A stretch of DNA of 45,061 nucleotides from Actinomycetota bacterium (GCA_018268605.1 JAFDWG010000341.1:1-45061), one strand, 5' to 3'; shown: positions 7,275-15,507, counted from the stretch's first letter. Notes: generated by a model not told the origin, from the sequence alone. Program-made: numbers and translations.

Positions 7275-8570
7275 TCAGACCAGGTAGCCGCAGTCGTGCG
7301 CCTCGCGGTGGAGGTCGTCGCGGAAGTCCGGATGGGCGATGTCGATCAGTCGCCGGGTGCGCTCGGCGATCGAGGAGCCGCGTAGCTCGGCGACGCCGTA
7401 CTCGGTTACCACGTTGTCGACGATGTTCTTGAAGGTGGTGACCGCCGCCCCGGGGTGGAGGCGCGGGACGATCCGCGAGGCCGCTCCGTCGCCGGTGGTC
7501 GAGTGCAGGACGATGAAGGCCTGACCGCCCTCCGAGAGGACGGCGCCGCGGGCGAAGTCGGGTTGGCCGCCGGAGGAGGACCAGTAGTCGGAGCCAAGGC
7601 TCTCCGAGGCGCACTGGCCGAGGAAATCGACCTCGATCGTCGCGTTGATCGCGTTGAAGTTCGGCTCCTGGGAGACCAGCTTCGGGTCGTTGGTCTGGTC
7701 GACGGGCCAGAACTCGACTCCGGGGTTCTCGGCGACGAACTCGTAGAGGCGGGCGGTGCCGCTGCAGGAGGTGGTGATCGCCTTGTTGCGGTGGGTGCGC
7801 TTGCGCGAGCCGGTCACCACGCCGGTTTCGATCAGGTCGACGAAGCCGGGGCCGAAGAGCTCGGTGTGGATGCCGAGCTCCCGGTGGTCGACGAGCAGCC
7901 CGAGCACATGGTCGGGGATCGCGCCGATCCCGGCCTGGATCGTCGCCCCGTCCGGGATCCGCTCGGCGACCAGCTCGGCGATCTTCGCGTCCTCGGGACG
8001 GCCCTCGCGCGGCGGCATCTCGACCACCGGATAGTCGGCCTCGCACCAGCCGAGGATCTGGCTGACGTGGACCTGGTTCTCGCCGTAGGTGCGCGGCATC
8101 TGCGCGTTCACCTCGACGAAGAAGGGGAGCTCCCCGATCATCGCCGCCGAGTACTCGGAGTTCAGCCCGAGGCTGAACCAGCCATGCGCGTCGGGGGGCG
8201 AGGCGGCGACGATCACCAGCGGGTCGCGCAGCGTGCGGCGCATCAGCGCCGGCACCTCGGAGAAGTTGTTCGGCACCAGGTCGCACTGGCCGCGGTGGAA
8301 GGGGTCTTTGTCGTGCGGCGAGAGGAACCAGGAGACGTGGCGCAGCCCGGGGACCTTGCCCGCGAAGTGATCGCGCCCGCGGACCGGCAGCATCTGGTGG
8401 AGGCGCACCGGGTCGGCGAATTCGCCGACCTCCTCGATCGCGTCGACGACGGTCCTCGGTTCGCCGTTGTAGGCGCCGACGATGACGTCGCCGCCGACCG
8501 GGAGGTGGGCGAGGACGTCGCCGGCCTCCCGCCGCTTCTCCCGCAGCTGGTCGGAGATCGTCGCCGCCAC
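7275..8570 (-). CDS. Acetyl-CoA hydrolase/CoA-transferase family protein
   Basis: 431 residues of the AcCoA hydrolase/4-hydroxybutyrate CoA-transferase family (class I CoA transferases), which move CoA between carboxylates through a glutamyl-CoA intermediate. Seen: GGDVIVGAYNGEPRTV near the N-terminus, QAGIGAIPDHVLGLL, HTELFGPGFVDL (its Glu is the probable catalytic residue) and the C-terminal EYGVAELRGSSIAERTRRLIDIAHPDFR. Start is GTG 8570, 12 bp after the acyl-CoA dehydrogenase stop, so it is the third gene of an operon with that enzyme and a class-IV aminotransferase. The context suggests catabolism of an amino-acid-derived acyl-CoA. Exact acyl donor and acceptor cannot be read. Confidence 0.88.
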   Translation of the reverse strand: MAATISDQLREKRREAGDVLAHLPVGGDVIVGAYNGEPRTVVDAIEEVGEFADPVRLHQMLPVRGRDHFAGKVPGLRHVSWFLSPHDKDPFHRGQCDLVPNNFSEVPALMRRTLRDPLVIVAASPPDAHGWFSLGLNSEYSAAMIGELPFFVEVNAQMPRTYGENQVHVSQILGWCEADYPVVEMPPREGRPEDAKIAELVAERIPDGATIQAGIGAIPDHVLGLLVDHRELGIHTELFGPGFVDLIETGVVTGSRKRTHRNKAITTSCSGTARLYEFVAENPGVEFWPVDQTNDPKLVSQEPNFNAINATIEVDFLGQCASESLGSDYWSSSGGQPDFARGAVLSEGGQAFIVLHSTTGDGAASRIVPRLHPGAAVTTFKNIVDNVVTEYGVAELRGSSIAERTRRLIDIAHPDFRDDLHREAHDCGYLV

Positions 8571-8582
8571 CGGGCGCTCCGC

Positions 8583-9752
8583 CTAGGCCTCGACCATCGG
8601 CGTCATCGCGTTGACCCCGGTCGCCGCGCGGCCGATGATCAGCTTCTGGATCTGCGAGGTGCCCTCGTAGAGGGTGGTGACCCGGGCGTCGCGAAGGTAG
8701 CGCTCGACCGGATAGTCGTCGACGTAGCCGGAGCCGCCGTGTACCTGGATCGCGAGGTTCGCGCATTCGACCGCCGACTCGGTGGCGAAGACCTTGGCCA
8801 CCGACGTCTCGGTCGCGTTCGGCTTGCCTTCGTCCTTCAGGATCCCGGCGCGGTAGACCAGCATCCGGCTCGCGTCGCGCTTCAGGATCATGTCCGCGAT
8901 CATCTCCTGGACCAGCTGGAAGCGGGCCAGCGGGACGCCGAACTGCTGGCGCTCCTTGGCGTAGGTGACCGAGGCGTCGACGCAGCCGTCCATGATCCCG
9001 ACACAGCCCGCGGCGACGCTGTAGCGGCCCGATTCGAGCGCGCTCATCGCCACCTTGAAGCCGTCGCCGACCTGCCCGAGCAGGGCGTCGTCGCCGACCT
9101 CGACCGAGTCGAGCGAGAGCTCGGCGGTATCGGAGGAGCGCAGGCCGAGCTTGCCGTGGATCTCCTGGCTGGTGAAGCCCTCGGACGCCGTCGGGACGAT
9201 GAACGCGGCGAGGCCCTTGTGCTTCGACACCGGGTCGGTCTGGGCGAAGATCAGGGCGAACTCGGCGGCGTTGCCGAGGCTGATCCACATCTTCTGGCCG
9301 CTGATCGACCAGCCCGAGTCGGTCTTCGTCGCCCGGGTACGCAGGTTGGCCGCATCGGAGCCGGTGTCGGGCTCGGTCAGCCCGAAGCAGCCGAGCGCCT
9401 CGCCGCTGCAGAGGCCGGGCAGCCAGTGTTCCTTCTGCTCGGAGGTCGCCCACTTTTCGATCGCTGAGCCGACCAGCGAGGTCTGCACGGAGACGACGGT
9501 GCGGGCGGAGGAGTCGGCGCGACCGATCTCGCCGGCGATCAGGCCGTAGCCGATGTAGTCGAGGTTCCGGCCGCCGTATTTTTCGTCGAGGATCGGGCCG
9601 AGGAAGCCGACCTCGCCGAGCTTGCGTGCCAACTCGCGGTCGAAGCGTTCGGCGCGGTCGTTCTCGCGGACGTTCGGCAGGATCTCGCGGTCGGCGAACT
9701 CGCGCGCGGTTTCGGCGATCAGCTTGTGCTCGTCCGAGAGGTTGAAGTCCAT
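8583..9752 (-). CDS. Acyl-CoA dehydrogenase
   Basis: 389 residues, a full-length FAD-dependent acyl-CoA dehydrogenase that introduces an alpha,beta double bond into acyl-CoA and passes electrons to ETF. Typical blocks are present: CFGLTEPDTGSDAANLRT, WISLGNAAEFALIFAQT, KLGLRSSDTAELSLDSVEV, QVHGGSGYVDDYPVERYLRDA and LYEGTSQIQ, whose Glu (about residue 363) is in the catalytic-base position of the short/medium-chain and glutaryl-CoA dehydrogenases. The start overlaps the aminotransferase stop by one base (TGATG), indicating translational coupling. The chain-length or branched-chain specificity is not determinable here. Confidence 0.94.
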   Translation of the reverse strand: MDFNLSDEHKLIAETAREFADREILPNVRENDRAERFDRELARKLGEVGFLGPILDEKYGGRNLDYIGYGLIAGEIGRADSSARTVVSVQTSLVGSAIEKWATSEQKEHWLPGLCSGEALGCFGLTEPDTGSDAANLRTRATKTDSGWSISGQKMWISLGNAAEFALIFAQTDPVSKHKGLAAFIVPTASEGFTSQEIHGKLGLRSSDTAELSLDSVEVGDDALLGQVGDGFKVAMSALESGRYSVAAGCVGIMDGCVDASVTYAKERQQFGVPLARFQLVQEMIADMILKRDASRMLVYRAGILKDEGKPNATETSVAKVFATESAVECANLAIQVHGGSGYVDDYPVERYLRDARVTTLYEGTSQIQKLIIGRAATGVNAMTPMVEA

Positions 9753-10549
9753 CAGCGCTCGAGCTCGGCGTCCCGGGCGGCGGCGAACGCCTGCTGCGCC
9801 TCGAGGGTGCGCGGCCCGGGGGCTTCCGGCAGCACGACGTCGTCGATCTGGGACACCGCCTGGATCTCACGCGTGGTCGAGGCGAGAAAGGCCTCCGAAG
9901 CGCCCTTCACCTCGTCCAGCGTCCAGGCGCCTTCCTCGATGCCGGGCACGGCCTTCAGGAGGCGGTCGCGGGTGATCGAGTCGAGCACGCCCTCCGACAG
10001 TGCCGTGGTGCAAAGGACGCCGTCGAGTACCCAGAACATGGTCGAGGTGGGCGGCTCCAGCACGATGCCGTCGGGACGGACGAAGAGGGCCTCGTCGGCG
10101 CCCGCTTCCCGCGCCAGTCGGGTCGCCAGCATGTTCGCCCCGTAGGAGAGCGACTTGACGCCGTTCAGGACGATCGTCGTCTGGTACGTGACCGGCCCGA
10201 CCTTGACCGTGTCGGCGTGGACCGGGACATCCTCGGTGGCGGCGATGCGGCGCCCGCCGCGGGTGACGATCAGGCGCAGCTGACCTTCGATCGGCCCGGC
10301 GGCGTCGAGGAGGGCGTCGATCTCGGCGCGGAGCGCCATCAGGTCGAACTCGAGGCGCAGAGCCGCGGCGCTGCGGCCGAGGCGGGCGACGTGGTCGTCG
10401 AGCGCGTAGGGGCGGCCGGCGTAGAGGCGGATGACCTCGAAGGCGCCGTCGCCGCGGTAGAGGCCGTCGTCTTTGAGGCCGATCGTCGCGTCGGCGGTCG
10501 GCCCGATCTTCCCGTCGACGCTGGCCAGCTCGGTGAAGCCATTCTCCAT
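9752..10549 (-). CDS. PLP-dependent class-IV aminotransferase (IlvE/PabC-like)
   Basis: 265 residues of the fold-type IV PLP family, which includes branched-chain aminotransferase, D-amino-acid transaminase and aminodeoxychorismate lyase. Seen: GLYRGDGAFEVIRLYAG, the Schiff-base Lys region LNGVKSLSYGANMLA, ADEALFVRPDGIVLEPPTSTMFWV and TTREIQAVSQID. First gene of the operon; -10 TAGCCT lies 7 nt before the ATG, implying a leaderless mRNA. Because the next genes are an acyl-CoA dehydrogenase and a CoA-transferase, an amino-acid transaminase feeding acyl-CoA breakdown is more plausible than PabC, but sequence alone does not decide. Confidence 0.88.
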   Translation of the reverse strand: MENGFTELASVDGKIGPTADATIGLKDDGLYRGDGAFEVIRLYAGRPYALDDHVARLGRSAAALRLEFDLMALRAEIDALLDAAGPIEGQLRLIVTRGGRRIAATEDVPVHADTVKVGPVTYQTTIVLNGVKSLSYGANMLATRLAREAGADEALFVRPDGIVLEPPTSTMFWVLDGVLCTTALSEGVLDSITRDRLLKAVPGIEEGAWTLDEVKGASEAFLASTTREIQAVSQIDDVVLPEAPGPRTLEAQQAFAAARDAELER

Positions 10550-10593
10550 GGCGGCGAGGCTACCTGAGACGGTGGCGGGCGTATGCTGGATCG

Positions 10594-10878
10594 GTGCTGC
10601 TTCTACTGGGGACGGTCGCGGTTCTGGTCTTCATCGTCGGCGTGATCGTCGTCGTCGGCCATGCCTATCCGGGCACCGACGCCGAGCTGCTCGACTGGTC
10701 TCCGACCCGCTCACCCGCGGTCGAGGTCCAGAACGAGCTCGACGACGTGCGCCAGATGCTCGAGGCCCAGAACGAGATGCGCCGCCGCCGCGGGGCGAGC
10801 GAGCTGACCGAGGCCGACATCGAGGCGCGGGTCCGCGAGGACGAGACCTGGAAGGCCCGTATGCGCCGCCCCGGCTAG
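10594..10878 (+). CDS. Small single-pass membrane protein, unknown function
   Basis: 94 residues from GTG 10594. An N-terminal membrane segment (residues 1-25, LLLLGTVAVLVFIVGVIVVV) is followed by an amphipathic, charged cytoplasmic tail with EVQNELDDVRQMLEAQNEMRRRRG, a probable coiled-coil, shown here as NELDDVRQMLEAQNEM. No family recognised. The -10 box TATGCT (10582-10587) lies 6 nt upstream. Its stop shares a CTAG palindrome with the stop of the convergent MFS gene, so the two coding regions overlap by four bases. Confidence 0.75.
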   Translation: MLLLLGTVAVLVFIVGVIVVVGHAYPGTDAELLDWSPTRSPAVEVQNELDDVRQMLEAQNEMRRRRGASELTEADIEARVREDETWKARMRRPG

Positions 10879-12263
10879 GCCGTTGCCGGGGCGGGCTCGC
10901 TGTCGGAAGCTTTCGACTTCGCCCGCGCCGGCAGGGAGGAGGCCAGGGCGGCAGCGCCGAGGCCGGAGACGAGGGCGAACCACCAACCGCTCTGCAGGCC
11001 GCCGAGGAGGTCGGTGCCGGCCGAGTCGATCAGGGCGACGAGGACGGCTACGCCGATCGCCGAGCCGAGTTGGCGGGCCATGCCGAAGACGGCCGAGCCG
11101 GTGGCGAAGCGTCCCGGGGGCAGGGAGGCGGTCGCCGCGGCGGGGAGGGTCCCCAGGGTCAGGCCGACGCCGATGCCGCCGAGCATGAAGGCGGGAAGGA
11201 AGGTGGTCGCGTATTCGGGCTTCGGGCCGACCGAGGCGAGCATGAAGGCGAAGCTGCCCGCGAATAGGAGGCCGCCGAGGGTCGCGATCGGACGTTGGCC
11301 GATCCGCGCGCCGAGTTTGCCCGATGGTGCCGCGAAGATCGCCGCCATCAGCGGTCCGGGCGAGAGGGCGAAGCCGGCGCGGAGCTCCGACCATCCCCAG
11401 ACCTCGGTCAGCAGGAGGACGCCGGAGAGGAGCATCGCGCCGAAGCCCATGAAGAAGACCAGCGTCGCCAGGTTGGCGAGGGCGAACGAGCGGACCCGTA
11501 GGAGGGGCAGCTCGATCACCGGCGCGTGGTGGTAGGCGGAGCGGAAGAGGAAGGCGGCGACGAGGAGTGCCGCGGCGACGAAGGAGCCGAGCACGCGGCC
11601 GTCGGTCCAGCCCCATTCCGGGCCCTGGACGATGCCGAGGGTGAGGAGGCCGATGCCGAGCGCGAGCATCGCCGCGCCGAGCAGGTCGGGGCGGCCGTCC
11701 TCCGGTTCCTTGACCTCGTCGAGGATGCGGACCGCGGCGAAGGCGGTGAGCAGGCCGATCGGCAGGTTGACGAGGAAGATCCAGTGCCAGCTGATCTGGA
11801 CGAGGAGGCCGCCGATCGGCGGGCCGAGGGCGGCGGCGACGCCGGAGACGGCGGACCAGATGCCGATCGCGACCGGGCGCTGCTCGACCGGGAAGGCGGG
11901 GAGGAGGAGACCGAGCGTGGTCGGGATCATCATCGCCGCGCCGACCGCCTGGAGGACGCGGGCGCCTACCAGGAAGGGGATCGAGGGGGAGATCGCGCAG
12001 AGCGCCGAGGCGGCGACGAAGAGGAGCAGGCCGCTGACGAAGACGCGCTTACGGCCGACCCGGTCGGCGATCCGGCCCGCCGGGACGAGGAGGGCAGCGA
12101 AGACGATCGCGTAGCCGTTCAGGACCCAGGAGAGGCTCGAGAGCGAGGCGTTGTCGAAGGAGCGCGAGAGGTCCGGGAAGGCGATGTTGACGATGAACAG
12201 ATCGAGGCTGGCCATGAAGAGGCCGATCGAGGTGACCGCGAGCACCTTCCAGCGGTGTGCCAT
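10875..12263 (-). CDS. DHA2-family MFS drug efflux transporter (EmrB/QacA-like)
   Basis: About 462 residues with roughly 14 membrane helices. Seen: VTSIGLFMASLDLFIVNIAFPDL (helix 1 with the DHA2-type Asp, in FMASLDLFIVNIAFPDL), the motif A loop GRIADRVGRKRVF, GARVLQAVGAAMMIPT and the motif C segment SAVSGVAAALGPPIGGLL. This points to a proton-coupled multidrug exporter. The ATG at 12263 has an AGGAG Shine-Dalgarno 8 nt upstream; a longer upstream frame is an artefact covering the divergent regulator. The gene is divergent from an HxlR regulator, the usual arrangement for inducible efflux. The C-terminal tail is Ala/Pro-rich and soluble. Confidence 0.93.
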   Translation of the reverse strand: MAHRWKVLAVTSIGLFMASLDLFIVNIAFPDLSRSFDNASLSSLSWVLNGYAIVFAALLVPAGRIADRVGRKRVFVSGLLLFVAASALCAISPSIPFLVGARVLQAVGAAMMIPTTLGLLLPAFPVEQRPVAIGIWSAVSGVAAALGPPIGGLLVQISWHWIFLVNLPIGLLTAFAAVRILDEVKEPEDGRPDLLGAAMLALGIGLLTLGIVQGPEWGWTDGRVLGSFVAAALLVAAFLFRSAYHHAPVIELPLLRVRSFALANLATLVFFMGFGAMLLSGVLLLTEVWGWSELRAGFALSPGPLMAAIFAAPSGKLGARIGQRPIATLGGLLFAGSFAFMLASVGPKPEYATTFLPAFMLGGIGVGLTLGTLPAAATASLPPGRFATGSAVFGMARQLGSAIGVAVLVALIDSAGTDLLGGLQSGWWFALVSGLGAAALASSLPARAKSKASDSEPAPATA

Positions 12264-12350
12264 TTTCGTCGCTCCTGGGGTCGCTTGCATTTCACAAGCC
12301 ACGGTAGCAAAAGTAACTTGCGAAAAGAAAGTAACTGTTAGAATCCAGCC
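12264..12350. promoter_or_regulatory. Divergent operator/promoter region, HxlR regulator and DHA2 exporter
   Basis: Contains a direct repeat AAGTAACT at 12311-12318 and 12329-12336, 18 bp apart, flanking the presumed HxlR promoter: TTGCGA at 12318-12323 and TAGAAT at 12339-12344, 15-bp spacer, 6 nt before the ATG. On the exporter side an inverted repeat GCTTG-N7-CAAGC spans 12283-12299. These are candidate HxlR operators; binding is inferred, not shown. Confidence 0.55.
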
Positions 12351-12845
12351 ATGGCCATCGAGTCCTACGCCGAGAAGAACTGCTCCATCGCGAAGCCGCT
12401 CGCCTTCCTGGGGGAGCGCTGGACGGTGCTGATCCTGCGGGACCTGTTCCTCGGACGGCGCCGCTTCGACGAGTTCCAGGCCTCGCTCGGGGTCGCGACC
12501 AACGTGCTCAGCCAGCGGCTGACGACGCTGACCGAGGAAGGGATCGTCGAGCGCCGCCGCTACAACGAGCACCCCGAGCGCTTCGAGTACGTCCTCACCG
12601 AGAAGGGACGGGACCTGCAGCCGGTGCTGCTCGCCCTGCTTGCCTGGGGCGACAAGTACACGGCCGAGAACGGGCCGCCGCTGGAGGTCGTCCATGGCGA
12701 CCATGCCTTCCGCGCGGTGCAGACCTGCTCGGTCTGCGGCGAGCCGGTCGACTCTCACAACGTCCACACCCGGCCCGGCCCGGGCGCCAACGACGAACAG
12801 CGCCGCGCCAACGGCCGCCGCGCCCCCGAGTGGCTCGCGCACTGA
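12351..12845 (+). CDS. HxlR-family winged-helix regulator with a C-terminal Cys motif
   Basis: 164 residues. The HxlR/DUF24 domain occupies residues 8-100: NCSIAKPLAFLGERWTVLILRDL, read here as NCSIAKPLAFLGERW, then RRFDEFQASLGVATNVLSQRL and the wing GIVERRRYNEHPERFEYVLT. A conserved Cys in NCSIA is the redox or electrophile sensor position of many HxlR proteins. The C-terminal 50 residues carry TCSVCGEP, a CxxC that could bind zinc or act as a second thiol switch. It is divergent from the DHA2 exporter, which it likely represses. -10 TAGAAT is 6 nt before the ATG (leaderless). Its 3' end overlaps the next gene by 16 bp. Confidence 0.92.
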   Translation: MAIESYAEKNCSIAKPLAFLGERWTVLILRDLFLGRRRFDEFQASLGVATNVLSQRLTTLTEEGIVERRRYNEHPERFEYVLTEKGRDLQPVLLALLAWGDKYTAENGPPLEVVHGDHAFRAVQTCSVCGEPVDSHNVHTRPGPGANDEQRRANGRRAPEWLAH

Positions 12846-13318
12846 TCGTCGGTTGTGGCTGCTCCGGCCGCGCGCTCGGCTCCGAGCTGCTCGAGGAGGG
12901 CTGGGCCGTGCGCGGCACGAGCCGCGACGCCGCGGGCCTCGACGCGATCGAGGCGGCCGGGATCGAGCCGGCCCGCGCCGATCCCGAGCAGCCGGGGACG
13001 ATCCTCGAGCTCGTCGACGACGTCGCGATCCTGATCTGGCTCCTCGGCTCGGCGACCGGCCCGACCGTCCCCGACATCCACGGCCCTCGCCTCGAAGCGC
13101 TGCTCGAACGCCTGGTCGAAACCCCGGTGCGGGGATTCATCTACGAGGGCGCCGGGAGGGTGGACCCGAAGCTTCTGGCCGACGGCGCCGAGTTGGTGCG
13201 GAACGCGGAAGCGACCTGGCGGATCCCGGTCACGGTGACGGAGACGCCACGCGAGCACGGCCCCGCGTGGGTCGAGGAGCTCGAGACCGCGGTCGTCGAG
13301 CTGATCGCCCGGCGGTAG
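12830..13318 (+). CDS. NAD(P)-binding Rossmann-fold protein, short
   Basis: 162 residues from GTG 12830, overlapping the HxlR gene. The N-terminus ALIVGCGCSGRALGSELLEEGW is a dinucleotide-binding GxGxxGxxL-type loop (seen as GCGCSGRALG), followed by VRGTSRD at the end of strand 2 and later VAILIWLLGSATGP and GFIYEGAGRVD. It looks like a shortened NmrA/atypical SDR or epimerase-like domain with no visible YxxxK catalytic pair. Cotranscribed with the HxlR regulator. Substrate unknown; a sugar- or quinone-related redox role would be guesswork. Confidence 0.75.
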   Translation: MARALIVGCGCSGRALGSELLEEGWAVRGTSRDAAGLDAIEAAGIEPARADPEQPGTILELVDDVAILIWLLGSATGPTVPDIHGPRLEALLERLVETPVRGFIYEGAGRVDPKLLADGAELVRNAEATWRIPVTVTETPREHGPAWVEELETAVVELIARR

Positions 13319-13341
13319 GGGCAGTAGTCCTATGACGGCCC

Positions 13342-13389
13342 GGGCGTCTCATCGCGGTCCTGGCCGGCTGTGACCGCGATGAGACGCCC
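13342..13389. repeat. Palindromic element A, copy 1
   Basis: An 18-bp perfect inverted repeat: left arm GGGCGTCTCATCGCGGTC (13342-13359), right arm 13372-13389, 12-nt loop beginning CTGGCCGGC. The same element recurs at 22530-22581 with compensatory changes in the stem. It lies just past the stop at 13318 of the Rossmann gene, between convergent genes. No T-tract follows, so it is not a classic intrinsic terminator. Confidence 0.85.
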
Positions 13390-13425
13390 AGGACGTGACG
13401 GTTTCGGGTGGAAGTGCGGGTGATT

Positions 13426-13561
13426 CGAACGGTCAGGACCACTGCGCGGTTCGAGATCCACCCCGTGCGTGGATTTCGAACCACGGAAGGCAAGGTCTCC
13501 TGCGGTGTTCGAAACTTGGCGTATAGGCAAGTAAGGAACACCGCAGATTCCTGACCGTTCG
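13426..13561. repeat. Three-way-junction palindrome between elements A and B
   Basis: An outer perfect 13-bp inverted repeat CGAACGGTCAGGA (13426-13438) pairs with 13549-13561. It encloses two side-by-side hairpins: GGTTCGAGATCCAC (13448-13461) with 13469-13482, 14 bp with one G-T wobble, and CTGCGGTGTTC (13500-13510) with 13536-13546, 11 bp perfect. The result is a cloverleaf-like fold in DNA or RNA. No open coding frame explains it. Confidence 0.75.
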
Positions 13562-13606
13562 GGGCCCGGCGTACGACCCGGGCCCAGCCGCTTCCCCCGC
13601 ATCCCC

Positions 13607-13658
13607 CGGCCGTCTCGGCCACGGCTACAGGCAGCCAGGGCCGTGGCCGAGACGGCCG
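13607..13658. repeat. Palindromic element B, copy 1
   Basis: An 18-bp perfect inverted repeat: CGGCCGTCTCGGCCACGG (13607-13624) with 13641-13658, 16-nt loop. A near-identical copy is at 22913-22965, including flanking bases CATCCCC on the left and GTGCTC on the right. It lies 52 bp beyond the stop of the NUDIX gene in a convergent intergenic region. Confidence 0.85.
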
Positions 13659-13710
13659 TGCTCACCGACCCCGCCTTGCGTCCGTTTCCCGTCCCGCCGA
13701 ACCCGCCCGC

Positions 13711-14286
13711 CTACCCCAAGCGCTTGAGGAAGTCCCCGAGGATCCTCGCGGTCGCGCCCCAGATCAACTGGCCTTCGATCTCGTAGGTCGGGGTGTGGAT
13801 CGGGACGCCGCGGCGGATCAGGCGGCGCACCTCGTAGGCCTCGCGTAGACGGTCGAGGGAGAAGGTGAGGACGGTCTCGACCTCGGTCGGGTTGGGATCG
13901 AGGGCGAGGGCGCGGGGCTCGTCGACAAGACCGACGTAGGGCTGGATCCGGTAGCCGGTGACGAAGGTGTTGACCGGGGGCAGCGCGCCGACGATCTCGA
14001 CGCCGGCCGGGTCGAGGGCGATCTCCTCGCGCGCCTCGCGCAGGGCCGTCGCCTCGAGGTCGGGGTCGCCGGGATCCTGGCGGCCACCGGGGAAGGAGAC
14101 CTCGCCCGCGTGCCGGCGCAGGTTGGCGCGCCGCTCGGTGAAGATCAGGCCCGGCTCCTCGGGCCAGCCATAGAGCGGCAGGAGTACCGCCGACTCGGTC
14201 CCGCCGCGGACCTCCATCGCCGCCGCCTCCTCGGCGCTCAGCAGCAGCGCCCCGATGTTCCCGTTCGAGCTCAAGTGCACCATCAT
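13711..14286 (-). CDS. NUDIX hydrolase, CoA pyrophosphatase-like
   Basis: 191 residues. The NUDIX box reads FPGGRQDPGD then LEATALREAREEIAL, giving the REAREE metal-binding core, and the upstream LTERRANLRRHAGEVSFPGG region (here RANLRRHAGEVSFPGG) is typical of the NudL/CoA-diphosphatase group that cleaves CoA and acyl-CoA to 4'-phosphopantetheine and 3',5'-ADP. The start ATG ATG (14286) overlaps the MFS stop by a few bases, and it ends a four-gene operon with MFS, OsmC and cobalamin adenosyltransferase. Confidence 0.9.
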   Translation of the reverse strand: MMVHLSSNGNIGALLLSAEEAAAMEVRGGTESAVLLPLYGWPEEPGLIFTERRANLRRHAGEVSFPGGRQDPGDPDLEATALREAREEIALDPAGVEIVGALPPVNTFVTGYRIQPYVGLVDEPRALALDPNPTEVETVLTFSLDRLREAYEVRRLIRRGVPIHTPTYEIEGQLIWGATARILGDFLKRLG

Positions 14287-15503
14287 CCCCCTGCGGCTCC
14301 GGCGGTCGAAGCCGGGGTCGGGACGCGGAGCATCGTCGGGGCGATGGCCATCGTGATGAGGACGCCTCCGGCGGCGGCGATCAGGAAGGCGGCGCGGGGC
14401 GAGGTGGCGTCGACGAGGAGCCCACCCGCGGCCTGGGCGACGCCGACGCCGAGTGAGGTCGCCGATGAAGTGAAGCCGTAGACGCGGCCGATCATGCCGC
14501 GGGGCACCTCCTGCTGGATGATCGTTTCGCCGGCGACGATCTCGATGCCGTTGCCCGCCCCGGCGACCGCCTCGACCGGGGCGAGGACGGCGACACTCGG
14601 TGCCAGGCCGGCGCCCATCGCACCCGCCGAGCTCAAGGAGCAGCTCAGCAGGTAGAGCCGGGGCGCCCCCCAGGTGCCGGCGCGACCGCGCAGGATCCAG
14701 AGGGAGCCGGCGAGCATGCCGACCCCGAAGACGGCCTCCATCAGACCGTAGGTGAAGGCCGAGCCGCCGAGCGTTTCCCGGACGAGGAAGACGAGCGCGA
14801 CGTTGTCGACGGCGAGGAAGGCGACCAGCAGGAGAAGTGAGAGGGTGACGGTGCGCAGCAGACGGTTGTGCCAGACGAAGCGGGCGCCGGTGCGGGCAGC
14901 GACGAAGAGCGGCTCGTGCTCGGTCTCCTCCGACGGCCGGGTCGGCGGGACCCGCGTGGTCAGCGCCGCCGAGCCGAGGAAGGTGACCGCGTTGACGAGG
15001 ATCCCCGCCGCGGGTCCGATCGCGGCGAACAGCAGGCCGCCGACCAGTGGGCCGATCGCGACGTAGAGGTTGGTCGCGGTGCCGAGCAGCGCGTTGGCCT
15101 CGATCAGCTCCTCGGGCTCGACCAGGTTCGGGACCATCGCCGTGCGCGCCGGGGCGTAGGAGGTCTGTAGCACCGTGGCGAGCGCGGTCAGGCCGATGAT
15201 CACGCCGAACGACGGCAGCGTGGCGATCGCGGCGAAGACCACCGCCTGGCCCAGATCGCAGCCGATCAGCAGGGTGCGTAGATCGGTGCGGTCGGCGATC
15301 CCGCCGGTCAGCGGGCCGAGCAGCCGTGGCAACTGGGACGCGATCAGGAAGGCGGCGACCGCGGTACCGGTGCCGTGCGTCTGCTGGACGTAGAGGGTGA
15401 GCGCCGTCGTCGCCGCCCCGGAGCCCGCATAGGAGAGACCGATGGCCGCCCAGAGGGCGCGGAACTGGGGTCGGCGACGGAGCAGCGCGACCGCGCCGCT
15501 CAA
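14283..15503 (-). CDS. MFS transporter (EntS/MFS_3-like)
   Basis: 406 residues with about 12 membrane helices: LWAAIGLSYAGSGAATTALTL at helix 1 (here IGLSYAGSGAATTALTL), loop GGIADRTDLRTLL corresponding to MFS motif A, and a second-half loop near GRVYGFTSSATSLGVGVAQAAGG. This resembles the enterobactin-exporter/MFS_3 group common in actinobacteria; substrate unknown. A TTG start at 15503 is used, 4 bp after the OsmC stop, so it depends on cotranslation within the operon. Confidence 0.88.
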   Translation of the reverse strand: MSGAVALLRRRPQFRALWAAIGLSYAGSGAATTALTLYVQQTHGTGTAVAAFLIASQLPRLLGPLTGGIADRTDLRTLLIGCDLGQAVVFAAIATLPSFGVIIGLTALATVLQTSYAPARTAMVPNLVEPEELIEANALLGTATNLYVAIGPLVGGLLFAAIGPAAGILVNAVTFLGSAALTTRVPPTRPSEETEHEPLFVAARTGARFVWHNRLLRTVTLSLLLLVAFLAVDNVALVFLVRETLGGSAFTYGLMEAVFGVGMLAGSLWILRGRAGTWGAPRLYLLSCSLSSAGAMGAGLAPSVAVLAPVEAVAGAGNGIEIVAGETIIQQEVPRGMIGRVYGFTSSATSLGVGVAQAAGGLLVDATSPRAAFLIAAAGGVLITMAIAPTMLRVPTPASTAGAAGG

Positions 15504-15507
15504 CCGA

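Noticed and set aside
7228-9870. An 880-residue Arg/Pro-rich minus-strand frame
   Set aside because: It shadows the CoA-transferase and acyl-CoA dehydrogenase genes, both of which have full family motifs in another frame.
13342-13658. Rho-independent terminators at elements A and B
   Set aside because: Stems are long and perfect but no T-run follows on either strand, and they recur as sequence families, so they are kept as repeats rather than called terminators.
13319-13710. A CRISPR array
   Set aside because: The repeats are inverted and differ from each other, with no regular direct-repeat and spacer pattern and no cas genes in the window.
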